Program-made: the position numbers and the translations under genes
The notes under the pieces: model-generated
Database searches by the model: none
Told to the model about the DNA's origin: nothing
Seen by the model: only the letters and a program-made list of their open reading frames with translations
DNA from: Gammaproteobacteria bacterium
GTDB taxonomy: Bacteria; Pseudomonadota; Gammaproteobacteria; Xanthomonadales; Wenzhouxiangellaceae
Reading direction: 5' to 3'
Assembly (NCBI GenBank): GCA_003565625.1
Contig: PXBD01000069.1
Span: forward strand, 1-64,000
DNA: 64,000 nucleotides
Part shown: one piece after another, positions 1 to 9,306 of the stretch
Position numbering within the stretch: the stretch's first letter is position 1
Layout: each line of letters begins with the position of its first letter

Positions 1-543
1 ATCGTCGATGAGCGCGGGAACGTCGTCACCATGACCTCGTCGGTTGAGTCCATCTTCGGCTCGGGCCGCGTGGTCGACGGGTTTTTCCTCAACAACCAGC
101 TGACCGACTTCTCCTTCCAGCCCGAAGTGGACGGCCAGCCGACCGCCAACGCCGTGGCCCCCGGCAAGCGCCCGCGCTCCTCGATGACGCCCACGCTGGT
201 GTTCGATGCCGATGACCGTCTGGTCGCTGCTCTGGGTTCGCCCGGCGGGTCGGCCATCCTGGTCTACAACGCCAAGACTATTCTGGGCCTGCTGGCCTGG
301 AATCTGCCGCTGCAGGAGGCAATCAACCTGCCCAACCTGTTTGCCTGGCGGGGCAACTTCTTTGGTGAGGTTGATCGCTTTCCGGAAGAGGTCCTGGCTG
401 GACTGGCTGAACTGGGCGTAGAGGTGCGCGCTGGTCGAGGTGAAGAGTCCGGCCTGCACGGAGTGATATTTACTGCTGATGGGCAAGTAGAAGGCGCGGC
501 AGATCCGCGCCGGGAAGGAATCTGGCAGGCTCTGGAAGAATGA
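1..543 (+). CDS. ggt: Gamma-glutamyltranspeptidase, C-terminal part (5' end outside window)
   Basis: Gamma-glutamyltransferase/hydrolase, a periplasmic Ntn-hydrolase that cleaves the gamma-glutamyl bond of glutathione. The frame is open from the first base, so the gene starts upstream. The 180 residues seen correspond to almost the whole small subunit: the window seems to open just after the catalytic Thr, at a segment (IVDERGNVV) that in the family directly follows it. Other family marks are FGSG with GFFLNNQLTDFS, the KRPRSSMTPT block, and GSPGG, which forms the oxyanion hole and binds the substrate alpha-carboxylate. The end, near GAADPRREG, matches the usual C-terminus. The family is certain; processing and export cannot be judged because the signal peptide lies outside. 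Confidence 0.93.
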   Translation: MVDERGNVVTMTSSVESIFGSGRVVDGFFLNNQLTDFSFQPEVDGQPTANAVAPGKRPRSSMTPTLVFDADDRLVAALGSPGGSAILVYNAKTILGLLAWNLPLQEAINLPNLFAWRGNFFGEVDRFPEEVLAGLAELGVEVRAGRGEESGLHGVIFTADGQVEGAADPRREGIWQALEE

Positions 544-682
544 AGACTGGTTCCGGCGTGCATGTCAGCATGGGCCCCGACGACCATATTCTGCTCTGCG
601 ATCCCCGTCTGAGCCGGGTACGCAGTGGCGTGTGGGGAACCGAGGCCGTGATTGGGCGTCATTGCCATATCAAGTCAATCGT

Positions 683-1435
683 CTATCGTCGGCTTGGCAC
701 ACACATCCCTGACAGGCATTCGGACTGGGGCGGACACTGAACCCCGGAACAGACCGCGGATTGAGCCGGCTTCCAGCACCGACCATAGCTGCAGATTTCG
801 CCGGCGGCGCAACCGCGGCAGGGACCATCGTCGAGGGTCATGCAGGCCCCATTCTCGACTCGCACCATGCCATCAGGACAATGCTGACCACGACTCGACC
901 GAGCCCCAACAGAGCTGGCCACACCGCGCCGGTAGTGTTCGCGTTGTTCCATCCGGTCTAGGCGGGTGTTGGCGACGCAGCGGAAGTCGACGCAGGTTTC
1001 ACTACTGGCGCATTGCCAGTCCGTGCCCTGCCAGCCGCACTGAACCGGATAGCAATTACCGTCGGGGCAGGTATAAACCGGGTAGCAATTGCCGAGGTAA
1101 CAGCTCTTGCCTTGCGGGCAGTTGATCTGGCTGCAATCCTGGGGCAAAGCCTGGTCGCTGGTGAAGCAAATTCCGAGCCGGCAAATCTGGCCCCAGTCGG
1201 GACACTCGATATTCTCGCAGGCCATTGCAGCATGTCCCCTGATTCTTTCGATCAGGTCCAGGTTGAGACTGCGGCCGCCCTGCTGCTGGCCTAGACACAA
1301 ACTGCCCGACTGCATTCGGCCACAATCATTGGCGGCGACGGGGGCGCTGAGCAAGAGAACAAGCATCACGGCCAAACTGGGCAGCAGTGAACGGAAGATT
1401 ATGTTGAAGCGGCAAACATGGTGCGGTCGAGACAC
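683..1435 (-). CDS. Secreted cysteine-rich protein with repeated Cys modules
   Basis: Unrecognised exported protein of 250 residues. A GTG start at 1435 is chosen because GGAGG (1442-1446) lies six bases upstream; longer frames have no such site. The N-terminus is a signal peptide with a hydrophobic core (SLAVMLVLLLSAPVAA) and a probable cleavage before ND. The mature part has 26 Cys, many in a repeated module of the form C-x5/6-C-x4-C (CPQGKSCYLGNC, CAAGEICSYGRC, CPPQSECLSGMC), reminiscent of small disulfide-knotted EB or dickkopf-like modules. The Cys content indicates an oxidised, extracytoplasmic fold. A basic linker in the middle (RMEQREHYRRG) separates two Cys-rich halves. No enzymatic motif is seen; adhesion or binding is possible but not shown. 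Confidence 0.72.
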   Translation of the reverse strand: MSRPHHVCRFNIIFRSLLPSLAVMLVLLLSAPVAANDCGRMQSGSLCLGQQQGGRSLNLDLIERIRGHAAMACENIECPDWGQICRLGICFTSDQALPQDCSQINCPQGKSCYLGNCYPVYTCPDGNCYPVQCGWQGTDWQCASSETCVDFRCVANTRLDRMEQREHYRRGVASSVGARSSRGQHCPDGMVRVENGACMTLDDGPCRGCAAGEICSYGRCWKPAQSAVCSGVQCPPQSECLSGMCVPSRR

Positions 1436-1561
1436 GGGATACCTCCAGGGTGCGAGCAGTTGGGTTCGTTCCTTATTGCGTAATTCCGATCTCAAGCCGG
1501 CCATTGAACCAGCTGATGAGCCCATTGATGGTCTTTACGATCCAGCCACTGCCCGCTTTCC

Positions 1562-1996
1562 ATGTGCACGTCGCCAAAGACCGCCGCCGAAGCCAAACCA
1601 AGTGTCATGATCCAGGAGCCAGGTCTCGATCGGGTGCTGGAACTTGCCCCAGGGGCTTCGGCCGGGAATGTCGGGCTGCTGGCGGGACCGGCAATGGGTC
1701 CTCTGCTGGCCGGTGCCGGCGCACTGATCGCCATGCTGTTCGTTCTGGCCCTTGATCATATTGATGCGCTGCGGAACGCAGCTGGACGCGATGCGCTCCT
1801 GAGCCCGGCCATGACCTCGTCTTTCGGTCTTCTGGTCGCCGGCCTCTCGACCGAAACCCTGGGCTGGGTCGCGACCGGCGGCCCTGTCTGGGCGGGTCTG
1901 ATGGTAGCCAGCCTGGGCCTGGTTGTGGCCGCCGGTTACTGGCTGGTCAAGCGCCTGATCGGTCCGGAGTCCTCGGGTGAGCAGGGCAGTCCCTGA
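1562..1996 (+). CDS. Hypothetical small membrane protein
   Basis: Unrecognised protein of up to 144 residues. Two hydrophobic stretches look like membrane helices: PLLAGAGALIAMLFVLAL near residue 50 and GLMVASLGLVVAAGYWLV near residue 120, the second followed by positive charges (KRLIG). Codons in this frame have GC-rich third positions like the neighbours, which favours it over the overlapping frame on the other strand. No clear ribosome site precedes the ATG at 1562; ATG 1607 or GTG 1636 are alternatives that keep both helices. It lies between divergent and convergent neighbours with no operon partner, so nothing can be said of its role. Confidence 0.5.
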   Translation: MCTSPKTAAEAKPSVMIQEPGLDRVLELAPGASAGNVGLLAGPAMGPLLAGAGALIAMLFVLALDHIDALRNAAGRDALLSPAMTSSFGLLVAGLSTETLGWVATGGPVWAGLMVASLGLVVAAGYWLVKRLIGPESSGEQGSP

Positions 1997-2016
1997 GCTC
2001 GACTCCGGGGCCTTGG

Positions 2017-4128
2017 TCAAGTTTGATGGCGGATGAACCAGCACTGATGAATCCGCCGGTTACGCTCGAAATCCTTTGGAATCGACCAGGCGCTGCGGTC
2101 TTCGATGGCCAGTTCGTCGGCCAGGGCCGGGTCGAGCTTGAAGCCGCGGCGGTTGGTGGAGAAGATCAGCAGGCCGTCGGGGTGGAGCAGGCCGGTGGCT
2201 GAGCGGATCAGCTCGGCGTGGTCGCGCTGGATGTCCAGATCGCCGTCCATGCGCTTGGAGTTGGAAAAACTGGGCGGGTCGAGGAAGATCAGGTCATAGC
2301 GCTCGCGGCAGCGGCCCAGCCACTCGCGGCAGTCGGCGCGCATGAGCTGGTGGATGGGGCTGTTGCACTGGTTTAAGAAAAGGTTTTTCTGCGTCCACTC
2401 CAGGTAGGTGGCGGACAAGTCCACGCTGGTGGTGGCGCTTGCCCCGCCGAGGGCGGCGTGGACGGTGGCCGCACCGGTGTAACAGAACAGGTTCAGAAAG
2501 CGCTTGCCCCGGGCATTCGCCCCGATCCAGGTGCGTACCGGGCGGTGATCCAGGAACAGGCCGGTATCAAGATAGCCGGTCAGGTTGACCCATAGCCGGC
2601 AGGGGCCTTCGCGCACCTCCAGCATCTGCCCCTGTTCGCCCATGCGCCGGTACTGGCTGTCGCCGCGCTGGCGCTGGCGGACCTTGAACACCATTCGGGC
2701 CGGGTCGGTTGCCAGCGTTTCGGGCAGCACGCTCAAGGCCGCGCGCAGTCGAGCTTGGGCCTGGGCCGGGTCGATGCTGGCCGGTGCTGCGTATTCCTGC
2801 ACATGCAGCCAGCGCCCGTCGCTGGTGTCATAGACGTCCACGGCCAGCGCGTATTCGGGGATGTCGGCGTCGTAGACGCGGTAGCAATGGATGTCTTCGC
2901 GGGCCAGCCATTTTTTCAGCTGGCGCTGGTTTTTTTGCAGGCGGTTGACCAGATCCGGCGCCGGTTCGTGGTCTTGGCCTTCCCCATCGGCCGCGACTTC
3001 AAAACGCTCCAGCCGGCATTCGAGCGCCCCATTGTGAAGCTGCCAGGATTTGTCGGGCTTCAAGCCGATCTGGCAGCCGGCGCCGTTGAGCACGATCGCC
3101 CGCCAGCCGCCGAAACGGCTTTTCAGGGTCTGGCCCAGGCGCAGGTAAAGCGGCACTAACTCATGGTTCTCGCCCAGGCGCTCGCCGTAGGGCGGGTTGG
3201 TGGCGACCAGTCCGGGTCGGGCATCAGCCGGCGGCGCGGCCTGGCCGATTTCTAGAGGCTCGACGATCACTCGCCCGGCGAGGCCGGCACGACGAAGGTG
3301 CGACGCGCTGGCGGCCACGGCCAGTTCGTCCTCATCGTAGCCGATGATCGGCGGGATAGCCGCCAGGCCGCGGTCCTGGCGCTCCAGGGCTTCGTCCAAT
3401 AGCGACTTCCAGGCCTCATCGTCGTGGCCGCGCCAGCCGTGGAAGCCGAAACGGGTGCGAAGCAGGCCGGGAGCCGTGTCTCCCGCCATCCAGGCCGCCT
3501 CGATCAACAGCGTGCCGGAGCCGCATAAGGGGTCGATGAAGGCCCCACCGGCAGCGGCGATGTCGGGCCAATCGCCCCGGATCAGCATGGCCGCGGCCAG
3601 GTTCTCTTTCAGCGGAGCCGGGCCGCCCTCGCGCCGGTAGCCGCGTCGATGCAGGCTGTCGCCGGACAGATCAATTGCCAGCGTAACCGCATCGGCCAGC
3701 ATGTGGACGTGGATGCGCAGATCGGGGTATTCGGTATCGACCGATGGCCGCGATCCAGTCGATTCGCGGATCTGGTCGACCACCGCGTCCTTGACCCGCT
3801 GCTCGGCGAAGCGGCTGTGACTGATGCGGGCACGCACGCCGGTAAAGTCCACCGCCAGCGTGTGTTCCGGTCCGAGGTGACTGGACCAGTCAATGGTCTG
3901 GACGCCACGGTAGAGGGCCTGGTCGTCTTCGGCGCTGAACTCGGTCAGCGGCAAAAGTATGCGGTTGGCCAGGCGCGACCACAGGCAGGCCCGGTAGCCG
4001 GAAGCCAGGTCGCCGCCAAATCCGACTCCGCCGCGGCGGACCCGGGCACCGGTCAGACCCAGCTGCCTGAGTTCGGCAGCCAGCAGCTCTTCGAGCCCGC
4101 GCGGAGCGGTGGCGAAGAATGACCTCAA
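2017..4128 (-). CDS. rlmKL: Bifunctional 23S rRNA m2G2445/m7G2069 methyltransferase RlmKL
   Basis: Two-headed rRNA methyltransferase that modifies G2445 (N2) and G2069 (N7) of 23S rRNA during 50S assembly. Length (703 residues) equals the Escherichia coli protein. Domain order: THUMP RNA-binding domain (about 45-155), first Rossmann methyltransferase with DPLCGSGTLLIEAA near 200 and the catalytic NPPYGERLG near 311, then the second methyltransferase with LNLFCYTGAATVHAA near 545 and DPPSFSNSKRM near 617. The N-terminal MRSFFATAPRGLEELLA is the standard RlmL start. The ATG overlaps the stop of the upstream GMC oxidoreductase gene (4125-4128, ATGA), so the two are co-transcribed although functionally unrelated. 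Confidence 0.96.
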   Translation of the reverse strand: MRSFFATAPRGLEELLAAELRQLGLTGARVRRGGVGFGGDLASGYRACLWSRLANRILLPLTEFSAEDDQALYRGVQTIDWSSHLGPEHTLAVDFTGVRARISHSRFAEQRVKDAVVDQIRESTGSRPSVDTEYPDLRIHVHMLADAVTLAIDLSGDSLHRRGYRREGGPAPLKENLAAAMLIRGDWPDIAAAGGAFIDPLCGSGTLLIEAAWMAGDTAPGLLRTRFGFHGWRGHDDEAWKSLLDEALERQDRGLAAIPPIIGYDEDELAVAASASHLRRAGLAGRVIVEPLEIGQAAPPADARPGLVATNPPYGERLGENHELVPLYLRLGQTLKSRFGGWRAIVLNGAGCQIGLKPDKSWQLHNGALECRLERFEVAADGEGQDHEPAPDLVNRLQKNQRQLKKWLAREDIHCYRVYDADIPEYALAVDVYDTSDGRWLHVQEYAAPASIDPAQAQARLRAALSVLPETLATDPARMVFKVRQRQRGDSQYRRMGEQGQMLEVREGPCRLWVNLTGYLDTGLFLDHRPVRTWIGANARGKRFLNLFCYTGAATVHAALGGASATTSVDLSATYLEWTQKNLFLNQCNSPIHQLMRADCREWLGRCRERYDLIFLDPPSFSNSKRMDGDLDIQRDHAELIRSATGLLHPDGLLIFSTNRRGFKLDPALADELAIEDRSAWSIPKDFERNRRIHQCWFIRHQT

Positions 4129-5744
4129 GCCGCTTCGGCCGCAGTGACCTCGGGCTGCGCCACGGCTCGTCCCAGGATCAGGTCGGCCGCCTTCTCGGCG
4201 ATCATTACCGTCGGGGCGTTGGTGTTGCCGCCGACCAGGGTTGGCATGACCGAGGCGTCGATTACCCGCAGGCCGTCGACGCCGTGTACCCGAAGCGTCT
4301 GGTCGACCACCGCCAGGTCGTCCGAGCCCATGCGGCAGGTGCCGACCGGGGGGTAGATTGACTCGGCCTTGGCGCGGATGAAATCGATCAGCCCGGCGCG
4401 GTCGATCACTTCGTTGCCCGGGTAGATCTCATGGCCGCGGAACGGCTTGAAGGCCGGCTGGTTGAGAATTTCGCGCGACAAGCGCACACACTCCAGCATC
4501 ATTTCCAGATCTTCGGGTTCGCTCAGGTAATTCGCCCGGATCGCCGGCGGCTGGCTTGGATCGTCCGAGTGCAGGCCAATCCGACCACGGCTTTGCGGTC
4601 TGAGCGGGCAGGCATGTACGGTGTAGCCATCGCCGGGCAGGCGATTGCGGCCATGGTCATCGAGCAGGGCCGGCACGAAGTGCATCTGGATGTCGGGCCG
4701 ATCGTCACGACCGCGGCCGCTGACCAGGAAGCCGCCGGCTTCAGCGATGTTCGAGGTGCCCTCGCCCTCGTGGTAGAGAAAGTATTTCAGGCCCACGCGC
4801 AGCTCGCTGAGCTGGTCGTAAGTAATCGGCTGCGAGCACCGGGTCAGCGAGCAGATGTCGAGATGGTCTTGCAGATTGGCGCCGACCCCTTCGAGACCAT
4901 GGCGCACGTCGATCCCGGCCCGTTCCAGTTCGCCGGCCGGTCCGATGCCCGACAGCATCAGCAACTGCGGGGAGTTGATCGCGCCACCGGCCAGCAGCAC
5001 TTCGCGCCCGGCGCGCACGCTGCGGGTCACACCACGGCGGCGGTAGCGCACGCCGGTTACCCTGCGACCTTCCATCTCCAGTTTCAGGGTCAGGGCGCCG
5101 GTCAGTACGGTCAGGTTCGGGCGCGCGCGCGCGGGTTTGAGATAACCCACTGCCGTGGAGCAGCGCCGCCCGCCGCGCTGGGTAACCTGGTAGAGCCCGA
5201 AGCCGCGCTGGGCCGGGCCATTGAAGTCGCGGTTGGCGGCAAACCCGGCCTGCTCGGCGGCCTGGATGAAGACCTCGCTCAAGGGGTTGGAGTAGGACAG
5301 ATCTTCCACGCTCAACGGGCCGCCCACTCCGTGCAGCTCGGAGGCGCCACGGGCCTGGTTCTGCGAGCGGATGAAATACGGCAAGACATCGTCCCAGCCC
5401 CAGCCCGGATTGCCGGCAGCCGCCCAGTCTTCGTAATCGCTGCGGTGGCCGCGGATAAAGCACATGGCGTTGATCGAGCTCGACCCGCCCAGCACCCGAC
5501 CGCGCGGCCAGTACAGCCGGCGGTTGTTCAGGGCCGGCTCCGGCTCGGTCGAGTAATTCCAGTTCAGCGACTTGAAGTTGACCAGCTTGGCCAGCCCGGC
5601 CGGCATGTGAATGAAGGGGTTCCAGTCACGCGGCCCGGCCTCCAGCAGCAGGACCCGGTTGGCCGGGTCGGCGCTCAGGCGGTTGGCCAGCACGCAGCCG
5701 GCCGAGCCGGCGCCGACAACGATGTAATCATATTGTGTGGCCAT
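4125..5744 (-). CDS. GMC-family FAD-dependent oxidoreductase (choline/alcohol dehydrogenase type)
   Basis: Flavoprotein that oxidises an alcohol with FAD; 539 residues, usual for the bacterial choline-dehydrogenase-like branch. The FAD dinucleotide motif VVGAGSAGCVLANRL begins near residue 9, with the acidic ribose-binding end LLLEAG. GMC signature 1 appears as GRVLGGSSSINAMCF near 85 and signature 2 as GAINSPQLLMLSGIGP near 255. The C-terminal block holds the catalytic His region (YPPVGTCRMG) and the GGNTNAPTVMIAEKAAD end. The substrate cannot be set by sequence: the gene is not next to betB or betI, so choline oxidation is not supported. It shares a 4-base overlap with rlmKL. Start ATG 5744 gives a standard N-terminus. 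Confidence 0.92.
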   Translation of the reverse strand: MATQYDYIVVGAGSAGCVLANRLSADPANRVLLLEAGPRDWNPFIHMPAGLAKLVNFKSLNWNYSTEPEPALNNRRLYWPRGRVLGGSSSINAMCFIRGHRSDYEDWAAAGNPGWGWDDVLPYFIRSQNQARGASELHGVGGPLSVEDLSYSNPLSEVFIQAAEQAGFAANRDFNGPAQRGFGLYQVTQRGGRRCSTAVGYLKPARARPNLTVLTGALTLKLEMEGRRVTGVRYRRRGVTRSVRAGREVLLAGGAINSPQLLMLSGIGPAGELERAGIDVRHGLEGVGANLQDHLDICSLTRCSQPITYDQLSELRVGLKYFLYHEGEGTSNIAEAGGFLVSGRGRDDRPDIQMHFVPALLDDHGRNRLPGDGYTVHACPLRPQSRGRIGLHSDDPSQPPAIRANYLSEPEDLEMMLECVRLSREILNQPAFKPFRGHEIYPGNEVIDRAGLIDFIRAKAESIYPPVGTCRMGSDDLAVVDQTLRVHGVDGLRVIDASVMPTLVGGNTNAPTVMIAEKAADLILGRAVAQPEVTAAEAA

Positions 5745-5824
5745 GGATACCCGCCTTGAAAAAGGATGTTCAAAATCAGTCTAACCCACTCAATATCCTA
5801 GCGGCCGCAATTAGAGCCGCCAGT

Positions 5825-7027
5825 CTAAAGCGCTGCCGATGAGGCCTGGAGGCGATGACGCTGATCCGAGAACGCAAAGCCGCTTGGCGGCTTTTCCATG
5901 CCGCGGCACAGGCCCAGCAGCTTGAACTTCTCGCCCATCTCGCCGGGCATGATCAGGCGCTTGAGTTCACCGGCCAGGCGCATGCGGGTGGCCTCGTCAG
6001 TGGCCGCTTCGATCGCTTCATGTGCGTCCATGGCGACCATGAAGTCCGCCTGGGTGGTGAAGCCCGCCAGCTCCAGGCCGCAGCGCGCGCCGGCGTCGGC
6101 CACCGCGCTGAAATCGACAAAGGCCGACAGGTCGGTCAGGCCGGGCCAGACAAAAGGATCGAAGTGGGCGCGGTGGCGGTAGTGGCAGACCAGGGTGCCG
6201 GCGGAACGTTCGGGCAGGTAGTACTCCGAGCGTGGGTAGCCGTAGTCGATCAGCAGTACCGTCCCGGTTCGCAGGGGCCTGCTGATGGTTTCCAGCCAGG
6301 CCGGCAGGTCGAGGCAAATCTCGCTGCTATAGCCAACCGCCAGCTGCTTGCCAAGCCGCTCCTGCAGGTCAGCGAAAGCGCCTGCCAGGCGCGGGCGCGG
6401 TGTCTGATCGACCCAACCCAGGCGGTCACCATGGACGCGTACGCAGCGTTCCTGCAGTCCGTCCTTGCCGATCGAGAACACCGCAACCGGGAGTGCGTCG
6501 GCCACTTCGTTGGCGATGATCACGCCATCGAAGGGCTGATCGGGCGGTGCGTCGATCCACTCGATGCGCTGCAACACTTCATCGGGCAGTTCGCTGAGCG
6601 TCTCGCGCTGAACCGCGCGCAGGGCAGCGCTGGTCTCCAGGATCAGGTAGCGTTGCGGCCGGTGGCTCAGGGTGGAAAGCAGGTCGCGTGCCAGAGCGCC
6701 CGAGCCCGCGCCCGGCTCCATGATGAGGTAGTCGCCGGTCAGCGATCGGGCGATTTCGTCGACCTGGCGAGCCAGTGCGCCAGCGAACAGTTTTCCTTGC
6801 TCCGGTGCGGTGACAAAGTCGCCGCTGGCGCCGAACTTGTGCAGGCCGTTGACGTAGTAGCCCAGGCCGGGTTCGTACAGGGCCATCCGCATATAGTGCT
6901 CGAAGCTCACCGGCCCGCTGCGCCGGATGTCATCGGCAATGCGATGCCCCAGCTGCTGGCTGAGCCGGGCCAGCGGCGCTGGCGGTGTGGGCAGTTCCAG
7001 GCCGGCGGGTGGCCGATTCATGCGCAT
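5825..7027 (-). CDS. SAM-dependent methyltransferase of the MidA/NDUFAF7 family (COG1565)
   Basis: Protein of 400 residues of the MidA family, the bacterial relatives of NDUFAF7, which methylates an Arg of complex I subunit NDUFS2. Family marks: the N-terminal GPVSFEHYMRMALYEPGLGYY segment, followed by SGDFVTAPE near 70, the SAM-binding EPGAGSGALARDLL near 105, and the late block LLIDYGYPRSEYYLPER. In bacteria the target is not firmly established. The gene is divergent from a pteridine reductase gene, a neighbourhood I recall in Xanthomonadaceae. ATG at 7021 is an equally possible start two codons in. Nothing is missing from the domain. Confidence 0.9.
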   Translation of the reverse strand: MRMNRPPAGLELPTPPAPLARLSQQLGHRIADDIRRSGPVSFEHYMRMALYEPGLGYYVNGLHKFGASGDFVTAPEQGKLFAGALARQVDEIARSLTGDYLIMEPGAGSGALARDLLSTLSHRPQRYLILETSAALRAVQRETLSELPDEVLQRIEWIDAPPDQPFDGVIIANEVADALPVAVFSIGKDGLQERCVRVHGDRLGWVDQTPRPRLAGAFADLQERLGKQLAVGYSSEICLDLPAWLETISRPLRTGTVLLIDYGYPRSEYYLPERSAGTLVCHYRHRAHFDPFVWPGLTDLSAFVDFSAVADAGARCGLELAGFTTQADFMVAMDAHEAIEAATDEATRMRLAGELKRLIMPGEMGEKFKLLGLCRGMEKPPSGFAFSDQRHRLQASSAAL

Positions 7028-7143
7028 TCGCTGGCGAGTGGGTGGGCAGGCCGGAATTGTAGCCAGTCAGCGGCTGGCCGAGTGCTCATTGCTACTTGAC
7101 GGTCGGCCTGATCCAATAGCGTTTTCGACGGGAACCGAACACC

Positions 7144-7899
7144 ATGAAGGAATTGTCCGGCAGCGCGCCTTGCGCCGTCATTACCGGCGGAGCGCGCCGC
7201 ATCGGCGCTGAAATCGCGCGTCATCTGCATGCTCGTGGCCTCAGCGTCTGTCTGCACTACCGGGGCTCGGAACAGCCGGCGCGCGCGTTGGCGGAGGCCT
7301 TGAACGCGCAGCGCAGCGGCTCGGCCGTGCTGGTGCAGGCCGACCTGGCGGCGCCGGCCGCGTCCCAGGCCATTCGTGATGCGGCGCTGGCCGCGTTCGG
7401 ACGCATCGATGTGCTGGTCAACAACGCCTCGGCGTTCTATCCCACGCCGGTCGACCAGGCCGGTCAGGAGGACTGGGACGACCTGTTTGCCTCGAACGCG
7501 CGCGGGCCGTTTTTTCTCAGTCGGGCTTGTGCATCGGAAATGGCTCTCCGGGATGGCGCCATCGTCAACCTGGTCGATATTCATGGCCTGGTGCCACTGA
7601 AGGACAACAGCGTCTACTCCATGGCCAAGGCGGCGCTGGTCATGCAGACCCGGGCGCTGGCCAAGGATCTGGCGCCGGCGATCCGTGTCAACGGCGTGGC
7701 GCCGGGTTCGATTCTGTGGCCGGAGGGCGAGGCCGAGGCCGGGCAGGAGGCGCAGCGAGCCATTCTGGAGCGGGTGCCGCTGCAGCGCCAGGGCACGCCG
7801 GCCGACATTGCCGGGGCAGTGACCTTCCTGGCGCTGGATGCCCCGTACGTAACCGGTCAGATCCTGGCCGTGGATGGTGGCCGCATGCTGCACATGTAG
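7144..7899 (+). CDS. Pteridine reductase-like short-chain dehydrogenase (FolM/PTR1 type)
   Basis: NADPH-dependent SDR of 251 residues, most like bacterial pteridine reductases that reduce dihydropterins/dihydrofolate to the tetrahydro form. The cofactor motif reads ITGGARRIG rather than the usual TGxxxGIG; the Arg-Arg after GGA is characteristic of PTR1/FolM enzymes. HYRGSEQPA follows the second strand, consistent with NADP preference. NNASAFYPTP marks the fourth strand, and the catalytic pair is in YSMAKAAL. The C-terminal TGQILAVDGGRML is typical. It stands alone, divergent from midA; the 116 bases between them must hold both promoters. Substrate identity is inference from motif resemblance. 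Confidence 0.82.
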   Translation: MKELSGSAPCAVITGGARRIGAEIARHLHARGLSVCLHYRGSEQPARALAEALNAQRSGSAVLVQADLAAPAASQAIRDAALAAFGRIDVLVNNASAFYPTPVDQAGQEDWDDLFASNARGPFFLSRACASEMALRDGAIVNLVDIHGLVPLKDNSVYSMAKAALVMQTRALAKDLAPAIRVNGVAPGSILWPEGEAEAGQEAQRAILERVPLQRQGTPADIAGAVTFLALDAPYVTGQILAVDGGRMLHM

Positions 7900-7913
7900 C
7901 CGCTGTGCGCTTT

Positions 7914-9206
7914 TCAGCCGCGTTCGTTCAGCGGCACGTAGTCGCGCTCGCCGTAGCCGGTGTAAATCTGACGCGGGCGTCCAATCCGGTGGGCTGTGGC
8001 TGCCTGTTCCAGCCACTGGGCGACCCAGCCGACCGTGCGCCCGATCGCGAACATGGGGGTGAACATGCTGGTTGGAATGCCCAGCGCCTTGTAAATGATG
8101 CCGGAATAGAAATCCACGTTCGGATAGAGCTTGCGCTCGACAAAGTAGTCGTCTTTCAGCGCGATTTGCTCCAGTTCCATGGCCAGATCAAGCAGCGGAT
8201 CGGTCTGGCCGAGGTCAGCCAGTACGTCGTGGCAGGCCTTGCGGATGATGCGCGCGCGCGGATCAAAGTTCTTGTAGACCCGGTGACCGAAGCCCATCAG
8301 CCGGAACGGGTCGTTCTTGTCCTTGGCTTTCTTGACGTACTCACCAACCCGGCTGACATCACCGATCTCGTTGAGCATGTTGAGCACGGCCTCGTTGGCC
8401 CCGCCGTGGGCCGGGCCCCACAGGGCAGCGATGCCGGCGGCGACGCAGGCATACGGATTGGCGCCGGTGGATCCGACCAGGCGCACAGTCGAGGTGGACG
8501 CATTCTGTTCGTGGTCGGCGTGAAGAATGAACAACAGGTCCAGGGCCTTGGCGGCAACCGGGTTGACCTCGTAGGCTTCGGCCGGAACCGAGAACATCAT
8601 GTGGAGGAAGTTCTCGGGGTAGTTGAGCGAGTTGCGCGGATGAGCGCTGGGCCAGCCCATGTAGTGGCGGTAGGCGGCCGCGGCCACGGTCGGCATCTTG
8701 GCAATCATGCGCTTGGCGGCAAGGTTGCGGTGTTCAGGATTATTGACGTCCAGATTGGCCTGGTAAAACCCGGCCATCGAAGCAATTACGCCCGACAGAA
8801 TGGCCATCGGATGGGCGTCGTAGTGGAAGCCGCCGATAAAGGTGTTGACCTGTTCATGGACCATCGTGTGGTAGGTGATGTCGCGCTCGAACCCGGTTTT
8901 TTCAGCGGCCGACGGCAACTCGCCATAGAGCAGCAGGTAGGCCACCTCCAGGAAACTGGATTGTTCGGCCAGCTGCTCGATCGGGTAACCGCGGTAGCGC
9001 AGGATGCCTTGCGCACCGTCGATGAAGGTGATGTCGCTCTTGCAGTTGGCCGTGGTGCCGTAGCCCGGGTCGTAGGTGAAGTAACCCAGTTCCGGATTGA
9101 GCCGGGTGATGTCGATGGTCGGGTCCCCCTCGCTGCCGGCCACTACCGGCAGATCCAGGGTTTTTCCGGAGGACGAATCGGTCAGGGTCAATTTGCGCTC
9201 GGTCAC
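7914..9206 (-). CDS. gltA: Citrate synthase (type II, hexameric)
   Basis: Condenses oxaloacetate and acetyl-CoA to citrate. A GTG start at 9206 is chosen because AAGGAG lies six bases upstream and it gives 430 residues beginning TERKLTLTD, the normal gammaproteobacterial length; the frame is open 58 codons further upstream without family resemblance. Motifs: [19 protein letters not shown] near the N-terminus, catalytic His in [26 protein letters not shown], and [15 protein letters not shown] with the second active-site His and substrate Arg. Allosteric NADH-sensitive type II architecture is expected from the length. It is convergent with the pteridine reductase gene, with 14 bases between stops. 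Confidence 0.95.
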   Translation of the reverse strand: MTERKLTLTDSSSGKTLDLPVVAGSEGDPTIDITRLNPELGYFTYDPGYGTTANCKSDITFIDGAQGILRYRGYPIEQLAEQSSFLEVAYLLLYGELPSAAEKTGFERDITYHTMVHEQVNTFIGGFHYDAHPMAILSGVIASMAGFYQANLDVNNPEHRNLAAKRMIAKMPTVAAAAYRHYMGWPSAHPRNSLNYPENFLHMMFSVPAEAYEVNPVAAKALDLLFILHADHEQNASTSTVRLVGSTGANPYACVAAGIAALWGPAHGGANEAVLNMLNEIGDVSRVGEYVKKAKDKNDPFRLMGFGHRVYKNFDPRARIIRKACHDVLADLGQTDPLLDLAMELEQIALKDDYFVERKLYPNVDFYSGIIYKALGIPTSMFTPMFAIGRTVGWVAQWLEQAATAHRIGRPRQIYTGYGERDYVPLNERG

Positions 9207-9306
9207 CGGGCTCTCCTTGGCATTTGGGTTCGTGGAATGGCGCCGGGACAGGCCCCGGTCACGCTGGCCAGCGCAGAAGTATCGCATACGCTGATGACGC
9301 GCTGCA

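Noticed and set aside
540-740. Small frame of 66 codons overlapping the ggt stop by ATGA
   Set aside because: No ribosome site or recognisable sequence, it runs into the cysteine-rich protein gene on the other strand, and its composition is not protein-like.
4125-5744. Naming the GMC oxidoreductase betA
   Set aside because: Choline dehydrogenase is only one of many functions in this branch and no betaine genes are adjacent.
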